From contig NC_135498.1 of NCBI RefSeq assembly GCF_052857255.1, positions 158,147,124-158,211,123 of the forward strand: a DNA stretch of 64,000 nucleotides, given 5' to 3'. Numbering within the stretch: the first letter of the stretch is position 1; each line of letters opens with the position of its first letter. A program made the translations under genes and the position numbers. Under the pieces are notes generated by a model. The model did not search any database. It saw only the letters and a list, made by a program, of their open reading frames with translations, and was not told the origin of the DNA. This stretch comes from Amblyomma americanum. Its lineage: Eukaryota; Arthropoda; Arachnida; Ixodida; Ixodidae. Positions 21,370-31,014 of this stretch are shown one piece after another.

Positions 21370-23848
21370 TTATATGCGTTGTATATGAATCTTGGTGCTT
21401 TTTTCCACGCCTTCGATGCGATTTATATCTACTTTGGTGTGCGGACCCCAAAGAACGTCTGCATATTCCAGCAATGGGCGTATTAATGCAGTGTAGGCTG
21501 TTAATCTTGTTTTAGTTGCGCTGTGCTTTAAGCGATTTCTTAACAGCCAAAGCCTGTCGGACGCCTTTGAAACCAAATGCCCGATATGCTAGCTCCAGCT
21601 TAAGTTACTGCTAAATACAACCCCCAAGTATTTGTATTCATTTACATAAAAAATGGCGGAGCCGTTAATTTTGTATGTGTAATTATGAACATGCTTCTTG
21701 CGTGTAATTGTCATTCTTGCACACTGTGAAGTGTTTAAAGACATTTCCAAGGACAGACACCACTTCGACACCTCTGACACGTAGTCGTTTAGTATACATT
21801 GATCCTCAGCATTTTGAATAGGTAGGTATACAACGCAGTCGTCTTCAAAGAGAACGGCATCGCACTGGGGAATCGAAACTCAAGTCATTTAAATAAGGAA
21901 GGAACAGAAGTGTATTAAGGACGGAGCCTTGGGGGACTCCCGAAAGAACTAAAGCTGGTGGGGAATTGGAACCAGAGATCTGGACGTACTGGTGCCGTTC
22001 GGAAAGGTAGGAGTCAAGCCACTGAACAAGGCGCTGTTTTTGCACTAGATGTCGGAGTTTTACCATCAGCTTATGGTGGGAAACACAATCAAAGGCCTTC
22101 GCGAAATCTAGAAATATTGCGTCTATTTGCCCACCGTTATTAAGGCATGCCAATAATTCATTGGTTGTGTGAATCAGCTGTGTTACAGTGGACAGGCCAC
22201 GCCGACACGCATGCTGGCTGCTAGAAAAGCAGTTGCCACTTTCTGAAAAATAACTGAAGCGCTTGAAAATGAAGTGCTCCATAACTTTACCCGAAGTTCA
22301 TAATAGTGAACCTGGCCTGTAGTTTGTCGCCGGATTTGTGAATGGGGATGGCCTTTGCAACCTTCCAGTCAGCTGGAACTTCAGAATTTAAAAGGCTTTA
22401 ATTTTAATTGACTACAAGCTATTTAGCACACCATTCTACGTAGCGGGAGAGAGACGTACTTGGGATGGCATCTGGTCCAGGTGACTTTCTTGCGTCCCAG
22501 TTAAGCAGGGCAGCAACAACTCCTTCGACGGATATTAGTAAGTCTGGCAAGATAAGGCACGGATACTGAAAATCGGGGGTGTACTTGCGATTCTGTGCAA
22601 ACACTGAAGAAAAGTAATCACCTAAAGTTGATGCAATGCAGTAAGGATCATTAATTTCCTCGTGATTCGAACGCATTTTACTGTCTGGATCCTTCTTCTG
22701 TGTTTGTGTCCAAAATTTTCCGGGCTCTGAAGTGAGAAACTTATGCATTTTAACATTTAAAAAGCTATACTTAGATCGTTTTATTTTCATGCGTAGCTCT
22801 ATGCGAAGGGACTGCAAAGAAACGTGACCTGTTCTAAATCGTGTGGACCATAGGCGCTTGATGCGACGTTGAAGCTGGAGCACTCCACGCGTAATCCATG
22901 GACTAGTGCGATTCATTTTTCTATATTTCTTGGGCACGTATCTTGCGATACATTCATGTACAATTGTCTTGAAATACACCCTTAGGTCATTGACATTCAT
23001 GTGACCAGCCGCGTGTTTTTTGATGAATTGGCCGTAGTCTTTCTCTAATAAATCTAAAATACTTTCGTCTAGGGCACTGTTAAAGTCAAGAAGCGCTTTT
23101 CTTAACTCAAGACCAGGCTTCCGCACTATGTTGCTTTTGAAGAGCAATGCTTCGTGGTCAGAAATACCTGGGATGAGACTAATAGAGAAACCGAGTCTCT
23201 CAATGGCGTCGCTAATAAACACAAGATCAAGAAGCGAGCTTGCACCTGATGCGATACCTGTTGGCCCTTGCACGGCCTGCTTTAAATTGAATGCAAAGGC
23301 AATGTCAACCAAAATATTGGCATGTTGACATGAAGTTGCTCCTGCCAGAAGTTCCCAATTAATTCTTGGCAAGTTAGTCACCACACATCATTATGTTAGT
23401 ATAACGGCTACGATGTTCATCCATAACATCGTGCAATCGTTCAACTACCGGAATGTCGGCAGCAAGGGGGGGGGGGGGGGGGGAGGGCTGTACACAGAGC
23501 TAATAAAAATTTCAGATGACAAAACAATATCCAAACCATTTCGATTCCTGTGTTATGAGGAATAACTGTGTAATCTAATTCTTTTTTAATCGCTATAGCT
23601 ACGCCCCCTCACCATGTGCTGCGGTCGTGCCCTACTATCTCGTGGGTGTTGGGTATTATTTCTGTATCTGGAATTGCTTCGTTCAGCAACGTTTCGGTTA
23701 TGATTGTGACGTCTGAATCGTGTGTGATAAGGAGAGCGTCTAGGTCATCGAATTTATTCAATATGCTTCTGGTATTGATATTCAACAAAGAAAAAGAAAG
23801 AGGACCTAGAGTGGGGTGGACATCTAGTCGTTGGCTGAGTAAGTCCAC
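21370..23848 (-). pseudogene. CR1-like ORF2: endonuclease and reverse transcriptase (broken)
   Basis: The endonuclease begins at about 23800 with LNINTRSILNKFDDLDALL and VTIITETLL (catalytic Glu). After a gap containing the G run, it ends with SSLLDLVFIS and GISDHEALLF (about 23250-23150), the SDH box. A 321-codon open frame (23384-22419) carries this and the linker up to WDARKSPGPDAIPS, the usual RT entry motif. RT continues at 22282-21845 with IDAIFLDFAKAFDCVSHH and LSGVPQGSVL. The FADD-box region (about 21840-21790) is shifted, then YKYLGVVFSSNLSW (about 21610). Multiple shifts make it inactive. Confidence 0.85.
23466..23483 (+). repeat. 18-bp poly-G run inside LINE endonuclease region
   Basis: A mononucleotide G run, read as poly-C in the sense of the LINE, between the two halves of the endonuclease. 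Its length may be unreliable in assembly. Confidence 0.85.
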
Positions 23849-24039
23849 AGTGTGCGCATGTCTCCCATATTTACGACAGACCTGACTGGCTGGTCATTCA
23901 CCACTTAGCGGCACCCTATACTAACGAGTTTCGTCCCATCTCAACAGCTTTTCGTTTACTGTTATCTTGTCAAAAAACAGCCCGACCTTTTCAACGTTTG
24001 CTTTTTGCTATTGGGCGCTGACCCAAAATTTCTTGCGTA

Positions 24040-24823
24040 TCAACTGAACACATGGTGAAAATCGTCCGAGATGCTGTATTCCGTGTTTTTCAGTTTCCTG
24101 CAGTTTTGAAGAATCTTACCCTTGTTCCTTCCGTCCAACAACTTAAGGATTATTGGACGGAATTTATTTTCAGCGGGCCTTCCAATTCTGTGGATTCGCT
24201 CGATGGATACTTTAGACACCTGCAGTATGTCACTCAAAACTTTTTTACGTACAAATGCTTCTAGGTCCTGGTGTTGTTCTTAATTTTTTTTCTTTCACGC
24301 CATAGACAATTAGATTGTTTCTCCTACTCCTGTTTTCTAAGTCGTCAACATTCCGGAGAAAAGTTTCGGCAGCGTTTTGCAGTTGACCGACTCTCTGGGA
24401 ATGATCAGTGACAGTTGAGGTGAGTCCGCCCAGTTTCCTTTCAATAGACGCCATCCTGGCATTTGTTTTGCGACTTCCATACTGTGTGGTTTGTTGCAGT
24501 TCACTCAGTCCATCAATAATTTGTTTAAGCATAGTTTAAGTAGTATCACTGCCAGGGTTAGGTTCCATATCGCCACAAGAACAGAGCAAGTCTACGAAAC
24601 AATGGCAAGTTGCTAGAAGCACTTCGCTCATGGGCCCTGTGCACGACAAAAGCAAAAGACAGACATCGTCACTATGGTAAGCGTGAATAGGACGGTTGTT
24701 TCTTACCTGAATGAAATACAAGAAGGGGCTTGTCAGACGCTTAATCCTTGTGCTTTCGCCGCCGTGCCCACTGACTGCACAGCACGGGAGGTATATATAT
24801 ATATATGCATCGTAGCTGATCAC
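24040..24823 (-). pseudogene. CR1-like ORF1 with 2A-like N-terminus
   Basis: On the minus strand a hydrophobic N-terminal stretch (VLLATCHCFVDLLCSC) runs into GDMEPNPGS, close to the D-x-E-x-N-P-G-P ribosome-skipping (2A) consensus but with the last Pro changed to Ser. Five codons later a TAA interrupts, and the same frame resumes one codon on with TMLKQIIDGLSEL. A coiled coil follows, then DLENRSRRNNLIVYGV, an RRM entry typical of LINE ORF1 RNA-binding proteins. The RRM continues after a shift at 24237-24040 with IERIHRIGRPAEN. ORF1 proteins bind element RNA. Confidence 0.7.
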
Positions 24824-25343
24824 GTAGGCGATGGCGGCTCGCGATAATCAAGAAGCTGAAGTTTCCAAGTGCGCAGGTCCGGATTTTTTGTTCCACAGGT
24901 GTTGTCCACTGACCGGCTGGTCCAGGGTACGTGTTGCTCGGCCGCTTCGACAGGAAAATCGAAGCATGTTTCGCCTGGTGAACGCTTTGCAGCGATGATG
25001 TGCACGGCCTGAATGAAAACCAAGATGGGGCTTGTGAGACACATATTCCTTGTGCTTTCGCCGTGCCCACTCCACGTGTTGCCATGTTTGCTGTCATGTG
25101 TTGGTGTGTTTTGTACTTTGTAATTCCATGCTGTTTTGTACTTTATATACATGTGTGCCCCTCCTGCTTCGGCGCTCAGCCTGCAGTATGATTGTAAATA
25201 AATAAGAAAAAATAATTTTTTTTGGCTAACCTTGTTCACGCTTCATGTTAAGTTATTGTTTAAACATTCGTTTATATTCGCACTGGGGCATCGCTGTGCC
25301 CTCAACATTTAGTCTGGCTTCGTTCTTTTTTTTCGCTTCTCAG

Positions 25344-26813
25344 GACGACAACCTAGAGGAGCGCCGCGAAGTTGCCTGTAATCGATGGGACTACAAGGCC
25401 ATGGATGTTGGGGACAGCGTCATCACCATGTGGGACCTCGTGTGCGAACACAGGTGGCTGTACTCCATCTCCAGCTCCGTGTACATCATGGGTCCGCTGT
25501 GTCTGGTGCCTGTGGCCGGTATAATGGCAGACCGCGTGGGGCGCAGGCCGGTGATCCTGGCGAGTGCCGCCACCATGCTGTTGGCCAGCATGGCAGCAAG
25601 TACGACGAATGCCTTGGGTGCCTTCCTCATGGCCCGGTTCGTCATCTCCAAGGCGACCAGCGCGACCAACGTGTTGCACTTTATCGTCCTCTACGAAGTG
25701 ACAGGAAACGAGCACCGGGCGCTGTACATCCTTCTGGCGAACATTGTCGGTACCACAGTGCCGCCTGTACTGTATTCCCTGCTGTCGCTACTCCGTCCTA
25801 GCTGGAGGCTGTCGCACGCACTCTTCGTCGTGGTCTCTGCCATTGTGCTGGCCTGCTGCTACTCTCTCGAGGAGTCCCCCGTCTGGCAGCTCGCCGCGTG
25901 GAGAGTTCGCCAGGCTGAAAGCACCGTGTTGCATGTAACAAAGTACAACGGAATGGATAGAGCCAAGGCCAGAGCCACCTTCAGAGCGCTCATGCGACAG
26001 CTGGGGAAGCGAGAGACAGCCTCTGGAGCGGGGACAGGTGCCTCGGAAAGCATATTCCTTTCGGCTTCCTTTCGCCGGCGCGCCGTGTCCATCATTTTGT
26101 CCTGGTTTGGTGTGAACTTTGCGTACTATGCTTCACGCATGAACCACACGAGTTTCGAAGCTCACTGGGAAGTTTCGGCACACCTGTTCAAAATCCTGCT
26201 CCTCATCGCACTCTACTATAGCCTGAAAAATCGAGGTCAAAGATTCACGTTGTCCGTAGTGCTGGCACTGCTGTCTTTCTGCGGCATGTTTCAGACAGTC
26301 TCCTGCGAATTTAAGCTCAGTATCGCGATGCCATTGTCCACAATAATGGTCTTAACCACCACTACTGCGGCTATGTGCGTCAACTATACTTATGCCGGTG
26401 AAGTCTTCCCTACTGCAATCAGAAGTGTTGCATTCTGTATATCCTATTCCGTCGGCCGCGTGGGAGTTCTCCTGGTCACATTGATTAATGCCTTCGCCGA
26501 AGACCAGCGCTTATTAGCTCTCAATGTGGTCAGGACGGTGCTGAGCTTGGTGAGCGCGGTGGCAGTTCAGTGGCTTCCCGAGATATTCTCCCATCAAAAG
26601 AAAGACGCGGATCCGGGCCCGTTGGACGCCGAACAACGTATGGAGGCCCTGAAAACTTGCCTTCATCCATTTCAAATCTCTGCGAAGGCTGAAAAGTCAA
26701 AGCCGCGTGAGCATCGAATATCAAATCAGGTGCTGACAAGTATTGGTGCGTCTTGTGTGGCAAGCTCAGTGACGTCTAGGGCGGCGTCCACTGCGTTAGC
26801 CCGCCACAAGTGA
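25344..26813 (+). CDS. MFS (SLC22-like) transporter A, exon 2
   Basis: Starts after an AG acceptor preceded by a pyrimidine tract (25321-25343) and joins exon 1 in phase 0 to give 606 residues. Family marks: CNRWDY, SVITMWDLVCEHRWL (SLC22 proteins have a very similar WDLVC block before helix 2), MADRVGRRPVIL at about residues 179-190 (MFS signature loop 2-3), SLEESPVWQL at about 292 (in place of the usual PESPRWL), and YAGEVFPTAIRS at about 468 before the last helices. About eleven membrane segments follow the first. SLC22 genes usually have many exons, so one exon encoding residues 118-606 is unusual. It ends at TGA 26811, earlier than copy B, after a net 7-nt loss. Likely intact up to the tail. 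Confidence 0.88.
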   Translation, partial: DDNLEERREVACNRWDYKAMDVGDSVITMWDLVCEHRWLYSISSSVYIMGPLCLVPVAGIMADRVGRRPVILASAATMLLASMAASTTNALGAFLMARFVISKATSATNVLHFIVLYEVTGNEHRALYILLANIVGTTVPPVLYSLLSLLRPSWRLSHALFVVVSAIVLACCYSLEESPVWQLAAWRVRQAESTVLHVTKYNGMDRAKARATFRALMRQLGKRETASGAGTGASESIFLSASFRRRAVSIILSWFGVNFAYYASRMNHTSFEAHWEVSAHLFKILLLIALYYSLKNRGQRFTLSVVLALLSFCGMFQTVSCEFKLSIAMPLSTIMVLTTTTAAMCVNYTYAGEVFPTAIRSVAFCISYSVGRVGVLLVTLINAFAEDQRLLALNVVRTVLSLVSAVAVQWLPEIFSHQKKDADPGPLDAEQRMEALKTCLHPFQISAKAEKSKPREHRISNQVLTSIGASCVASSVTSRAASTALARHK

Positions 26814-27202
26814 CTGGATCACGTGTTGAAAACCTTCTGTCGCCTTTGGGAACTGGTGAGTCGTCTTCAAAACTGGTGATTCGTCTTCAAAACCTAGTGA
26901 GATGCCGCGCTGTCCAAGGCAAAAGACGATCACCGCAACAGAACAATGGGCCACGTTTGGAAACTGCTGCATCCCCTTCGGAACAAGTTGGATCGCTTCT
27001 TGATAAGCCTACGCCACATTCGTATGAAAATGGATCGCCTATGGACAGTGCTGCATCGCCGTCAGCGTACGCTGTGTTGCGTCCTCAAAAAGCCAGATCG
27101 CTTTCTCAAAACATTGCGTCACCTCCGGAAGTCTCTTCTAAGCATAAGAGTAAGAAGGCACGCAAACACCACAAGACCGCTGGAGGTGCTGGCTTGAATT
27201 GA
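26810..27202 (+). pseudogene. out-of-frame Ser/Pro tail of transporter A
   Basis: Directly after, and overlapping, the copy A stop, a 130-codon frame continues the tail of copy B: TGSRVENLLSP here aligns with TGSPPRKSRSP there. Between the anchors GCGT and ACTGGATCAC copy A has 30 nt against 37 in copy B, a net loss of 7, which shifts the frame. The tail stays open to 27202 with basic and SP-rich text (NIASPPEVSSKHKSKKARKH). It could be a recent truncation, or the extended tail may be dispensable. An ATTAAA-like signal lies at 27320. Confidence 0.65.
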
Positions 27203-28679
27203 TGATCGGCACAATATGGTTCCGTAATTATTTTGTGTTTGGTTATTCAATTCCTATCACGGAGCAATTTTACGTAGAATTGCAATGGTTTTTTTTAACG
27301 AGTCGTCAACTCGACCCAAATTAAAGAAAGAGTGTGGATATCATCACTTTATTCACCCCCTTCTGTATTGCCGATCTTCTCGACGGCCGGGAAAGACTAT
27401 TGGTGGCATACCAGCATTATGAGTGTTTCTCTCAGACTGGCTACTCGTGCTCTGGTCTCGGAAGAATATGTGCACATGTTGGTCGCAACGCCTCTGAAGT
27501 AGGCTGGACTAGTCCTATGTGCAGTTAGCCACATGTAATTAATTGTACAATTTCCTTTCTCATTGCATTTTAAAGAGTATAAAAGCCTGTTTTACAATGT
27601 CTTAGTGCTCCACCGCTGGGGCAGAACATAAATGGCAAGATTTTGAGGGTTGTATTTTGTCTGTTTTTATATATTACGTAACGAAAATGGCGGGCTGGTT
27701 ATCATTGATAAGCACAAAAATAGTGCGAAGACACAGCTTTTTCAGGTGGACACCACTGCCACGCACCTGAAAGCGTGATTGAGGTGTCCACTGACCCTGG
27801 CAGCTAGTTACGCGCCTCCAACATATTCATCATTCATGACGATTTGCCCAATGTACGCCGGCGGCCTATGCTACAGTGCCGCGTTTCTGTAGCAATGTTG
27901 TCAACGCCAACCATGCAGGCATCTTTGCCAATACTGCCCCATAGCTCAAGTCGCGAATATTACTTTGATAGTAGCATTAATTGATGAAGAAGATGTACAA
28001 TGCACAGCTTGAGAGTATCTTGCAGTTTCACGCGAGGCGTGTTCGGCTGCGGCGATATATCGACTAGCGCACTCGGAGATGCTGATCTGTTAGCGTCGCG
28101 GCTGGTTCGAATCTCAGTATCGGATATACTCACGAACACTGCAAGCACACAAACATTGCAAGACCTTGCTCGATGCACCTATCGGAATAGTGCTTTGGCA
28201 CTGAAAAAGCAACGTCGCCTCTGTGCATATTGAATCACAGTACATGTTAAGTTTATTGCTTGCGTGCGTACAGTAGGTCATAAAGATAGTAATTTGCTTC
28301 GTGACCGAGCTGCTCATCAGCATCCGTATATATGTTCAAGGCGGACAGCCGGGCGCTGGTGGCCAATGTTGCAATGCAGGCCGGGTAGCATCTTCCTCCT
28401 TGCCAGTTCAATCGCAAAGCACGATTGCATGCGAGCGAATTTAGGCTACGCCGGCCGCATTTCAACGGCGGCGAAATGCGAACGTTCCCTAGGGCTGTTT
28501 GGATGTCACAGCACGGTACAGCAGCCCAGTGGCCAAAACTGGAGGGGACATTTCCGCTCAGCCTTTAGGGTATGATGTGACAGCGTTAATGGCTTAATGC
28601 CCATATATGCGGAATTAGTCGTTCGCTACTTTACATTCATATATGGCTAGGAGTTCTGATAACACTTCTGGAACAGTGG
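27203..28679. other. 3' flank of transporter A, no other gene recognised
   Basis: It includes the possible polyadenylation signal ATTAAA near 27320. Short frames at 27334-27528, 28000-28233 and 28264-28575 lack recognised motifs. Confidence 0.4.
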
Positions 28680-28890
28680 GGCCGCGCTTAAGCGATGCGC
28701 CAATGCCCTGCGATGGCAGGCGCTGCCACAGGTTGGGCATTTGTGACCCAGATTGCTATTCTCGGACAACCTCTCGCGACAAAACTGCCACCTGCCACGG
28801 TGGTCAGTTCGTTCACAATCCGGTGGTCAGGTTGTGATGCCGCTACAAGGCCACTTGACGTAAGTGGCCTTCCTAGGTTGCTTCTCCGGT
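28680..28890 (+). repeat. dispersed repeat, copy 1 (related to 35080-35290)
   Basis: Shares the ordered blocks GATGCGCCA-TGCCC-GCGAT, CAGGCGCTGCCACAGG, GACCCAGATTGCT, CACCTGCCACGGTGG and GTTGTGAT with 35080-35290 (there GATGCGCCACTGCCCCGCGAT, GATCCAGGTTGCT, CACCTGCCGCGGTGGG, GTTGTGATCA). Both copies are on the plus strand and about 70-75% alike by eye. Possibly a SINE; no clear A/B box pair was confirmed. Confidence 0.55.
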
Positions 28891-29229
28891 GATTTTTCGC
28901 TCTAAACGCGACAGACGACAACTCCAGATTTTCGGCGGAACGAAAGCCATAATTCTGTCCCGATTATAACTTCTGGGGACACTTAAGTTCCGCGCTGAGG
29001 GTATGACGTGATTGTTTAATGGTTTCCAGCGCCGGCCTGTGGCCCTCTTTCGGTATCTCCACGCAGAAACGGTATTTCTCTTCAGTGCATTAAGAGATCG
29101 CATGAAGTTACCATATCACTGCTGGCGCCTTGCTGCAAAGCGATGCAGGTGGCTTTTAGAACACAGCCACGGGCAGGGCTGAGCAACCTCTCCTGACCGA
29201 CCAAAATTTGATTGTCCTTTGCTTTGCAG

Positions 29230-29380
29230 AACCCTGGGTGGCATGAAGCCGCTGCAGGTTGTGGACGCGTCTTGTATGCAGTACCTGGTGTCTGGAAACC
29301 TTAGCGTGCCGCTTATGACGCCGGCGCACCGAACAGATGCGATGGTAATCGAAGGCGATGACGCCGTGCGCTGCCTTTGA
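29230..29380 (+). CDS. isolated terminal exon of a GMC oxidoreductase (or a pseudogene remnant)
   Basis: After a splice-acceptor-like CTTTGCTTTGCAG (29217-29229), 49 codons end at TGA 29378-29380. GMKPLQVVDASCMQYLVSGN fits the C-terminal signature of glucose-methanol-choline oxidoreductases (family pattern: L-R-V-V-D-A-S-x-M-P-x-x-x-S-G-N), flavoenzymes oxidising alcohols or sugars. The usual Pro after the Met is Gln, and the Asn-x-x-Ala-Pro that follows is NLSVP. AATAAA starts 2 nt after the stop (29383). Phase: one nucleotide completes the previous codon. No upstream GMC exon was found in the window, so it is either the last exon of a gene with distant exons or a stranded remnant. Confidence 0.55.
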
Positions 29381-29388
29381 GAAATAAA

Positions 29389-31010
29389 AAACAGATTTTC
29401 TTGTGGGCTCCCTGTATTTTCTCTCTTAGAGACATAGTACCCATTATCGACACCATACTCTTTTCTGTGAAACAGGTGGTATTGTGCGCATGTATCGTGA
29501 ACTTTCTTGTGCTGTCTGATTGGCGCCGCGGATCTCTTTCATCATGCACGAACTCGCCGAGCAATTCGTTATGAAGTACCTATCACAAAAATCTCAGTTT
29601 CTGCGAAATATATAACAAGAGTTCTTCCACACATTGGCATACAGAGACATGCCACGGAGTTACGGTTTTCTACAGTTGACTCTGCTTAAGTATGTTACAA
29701 AAGGCGATGGAATGACTCGATTAAAATTAACGCCCAGTTTTTCTCCTTGAGAATCGATTATCCGGCTTCGAGGTGCTTATGTCATCAAACGCAAGCTGCA
29801 TCACACAAAGGCTCTTTTCTTTTTACAGCTAAAGCTAGTATATAGCCTTAGTTTAGGCACACAGGCCTGCATTATACCGTTGAATCTTTGAGTAGTTCTT
29901 TTAATTCGAATAAATTCAAATGCCAGCGGCCAACCGTGGCATGTAACAAAGTGGGGAGAGTGAAAAGGTTGAAAAAGAGGAGTGGTTGGGGAGGCAAACT
30001 GCGAGAGGAAAAAAAGAGACACAAGGATAGAAGAGACGCATGGCCTTCTGCCTTGGAAAGCTATGGCGAGATTGATGGAATGCGCAACTGGAATTTGGCT
30101 GCCACGAGAAAAACACAGACGCAGGGGCTACTGTGCAAACTCGACATCCATCAGACGAATGCAAGGATATATGGCTAACCAAAGCTATAATAGCTTTCGA
30201 TGATTCTTGCGCTCAGCCGGTAAGCGTAACTCTGGCAATATTTTGACCACAGGACAACGTCGCAATTTCTATTATCTAACGACCGATCGAGGGACCGTCT
30301 ATATTTCATATGTTCATATATCAGAGCTTCCGAGAAAAAAAAAAGCGGTTTACAAGCCTACTAGGTCCGGCAGCCAGCAGAGCTACTCTGAAGGCTATCC
30401 GGTAGTCATGTTTTACGCAATGTTCTGCTAGAGCACTGCTTTTATGGCGTTGTGGTATATTGATACACGAGAAAATATATCAACAGCTCGCATGGAGCGT
30501 TATCAGAAGTGTGAACAAAGCGCCTCTATAACGTTGGCGTGAAAAGCAAGTTCCATTGCGCAAAGTTCAGGTCTCCAAAGGATATCGGCAGTCAGCCTTG
30601 CAGAGGCGAGTGAATGTTAGAAACGCCTAATTACTTTATATCTCGAGGGTAGCCATTTAATAAGGCCTCATTAATGTATGGGCAAATAGACACTGCGGTT
30701 CCCAGTACAAATACAGAGCCGAGTATGATAACACGAACTTTAATTCCCATTACTGGCTTTATCAACGTTTTACAACTGCTCGAGAATAGGTTTGAGTTTT
30801 CAACTCCATTCGTGTTGCAACCTGCATTCTCTCTAGAACCGCCGAAGAAAGTAGAAATGCTGTTCAACATTCGAGTTTCATTCCAGGTTACGTAACTCCA
30901 ACTGTGTTTCTTCGCAGTGGCTGCCGCAACTTATTCATTCTTATGGGGTTCAGATCAGTAAAAGTCTGCTTTCTTACTTTTCAGTGTACTTCTATTGTAT
31001 AATGTGATTT
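29389..31010. other. no gene recognised
   Basis: Short overlapping frames on both strands (for example 29888-30203) carry no motif and lack codon-like structure. The interval ends at the 5' truncation point of the LINE at about 31015. Confidence 0.4.
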
Positions 31011-31014
31011 TGCC

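Larger units (their letters stand above)
21255..25090 (-). mobile_element. near full-length CR1-like LINE, minus strand
   Basis: Minus-strand order: 5' leader with two related about 70-bp blocks (25075-25005 and 24780-24705), ORF1 with a 2A-like N-terminus (24823-24040), endonuclease (23848-22990), linker, RT (22282-21370) and C-terminal region (21362-21255, ending SVTNLLRQSELETLQSGRK and LKLLHGIINNL). It lies antisense in intron A. The 3' terminus is missing: it joins the plus-strand LINE tail to tail at about 21253. Frameshifts and an 18-G run (23466-23483) break it. Confidence 0.85.
13914..25343 (+). other. intron 1 of transporter A, 11.4 kb, loaded with retroelements
   Basis: Begins GTGAGC and ends TTCGCTTCTCAG. 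The first about 200 bp still resemble the start of intron B (a GCGGTCTGCTTCCCCT block near 14060; AATGTTAGCAACT near 14090 against AATGTTAGAAACT near 44450). Almost all the extra length relative to intron B is retroelement sequence: an antisense I-clade LINE (14521-18280), a palindrome (19120-19272), a sense CR1-like piece (20340-21252) and an antisense CR1-like LINE (21255-25090). The stretches 18290-19100 and 19290-20330 hold nothing I recognise; a 144-codon ORF at 18682-19116 has no known motif. Confidence 0.8.

Noticed and set aside
25353..25801. Several 90-138 codon ORFs overlapping exon 2 of transporter A (and 47853-48583 in copy B)
   Set aside because: Other-frame shadows of the conserved transporter coding sequence.
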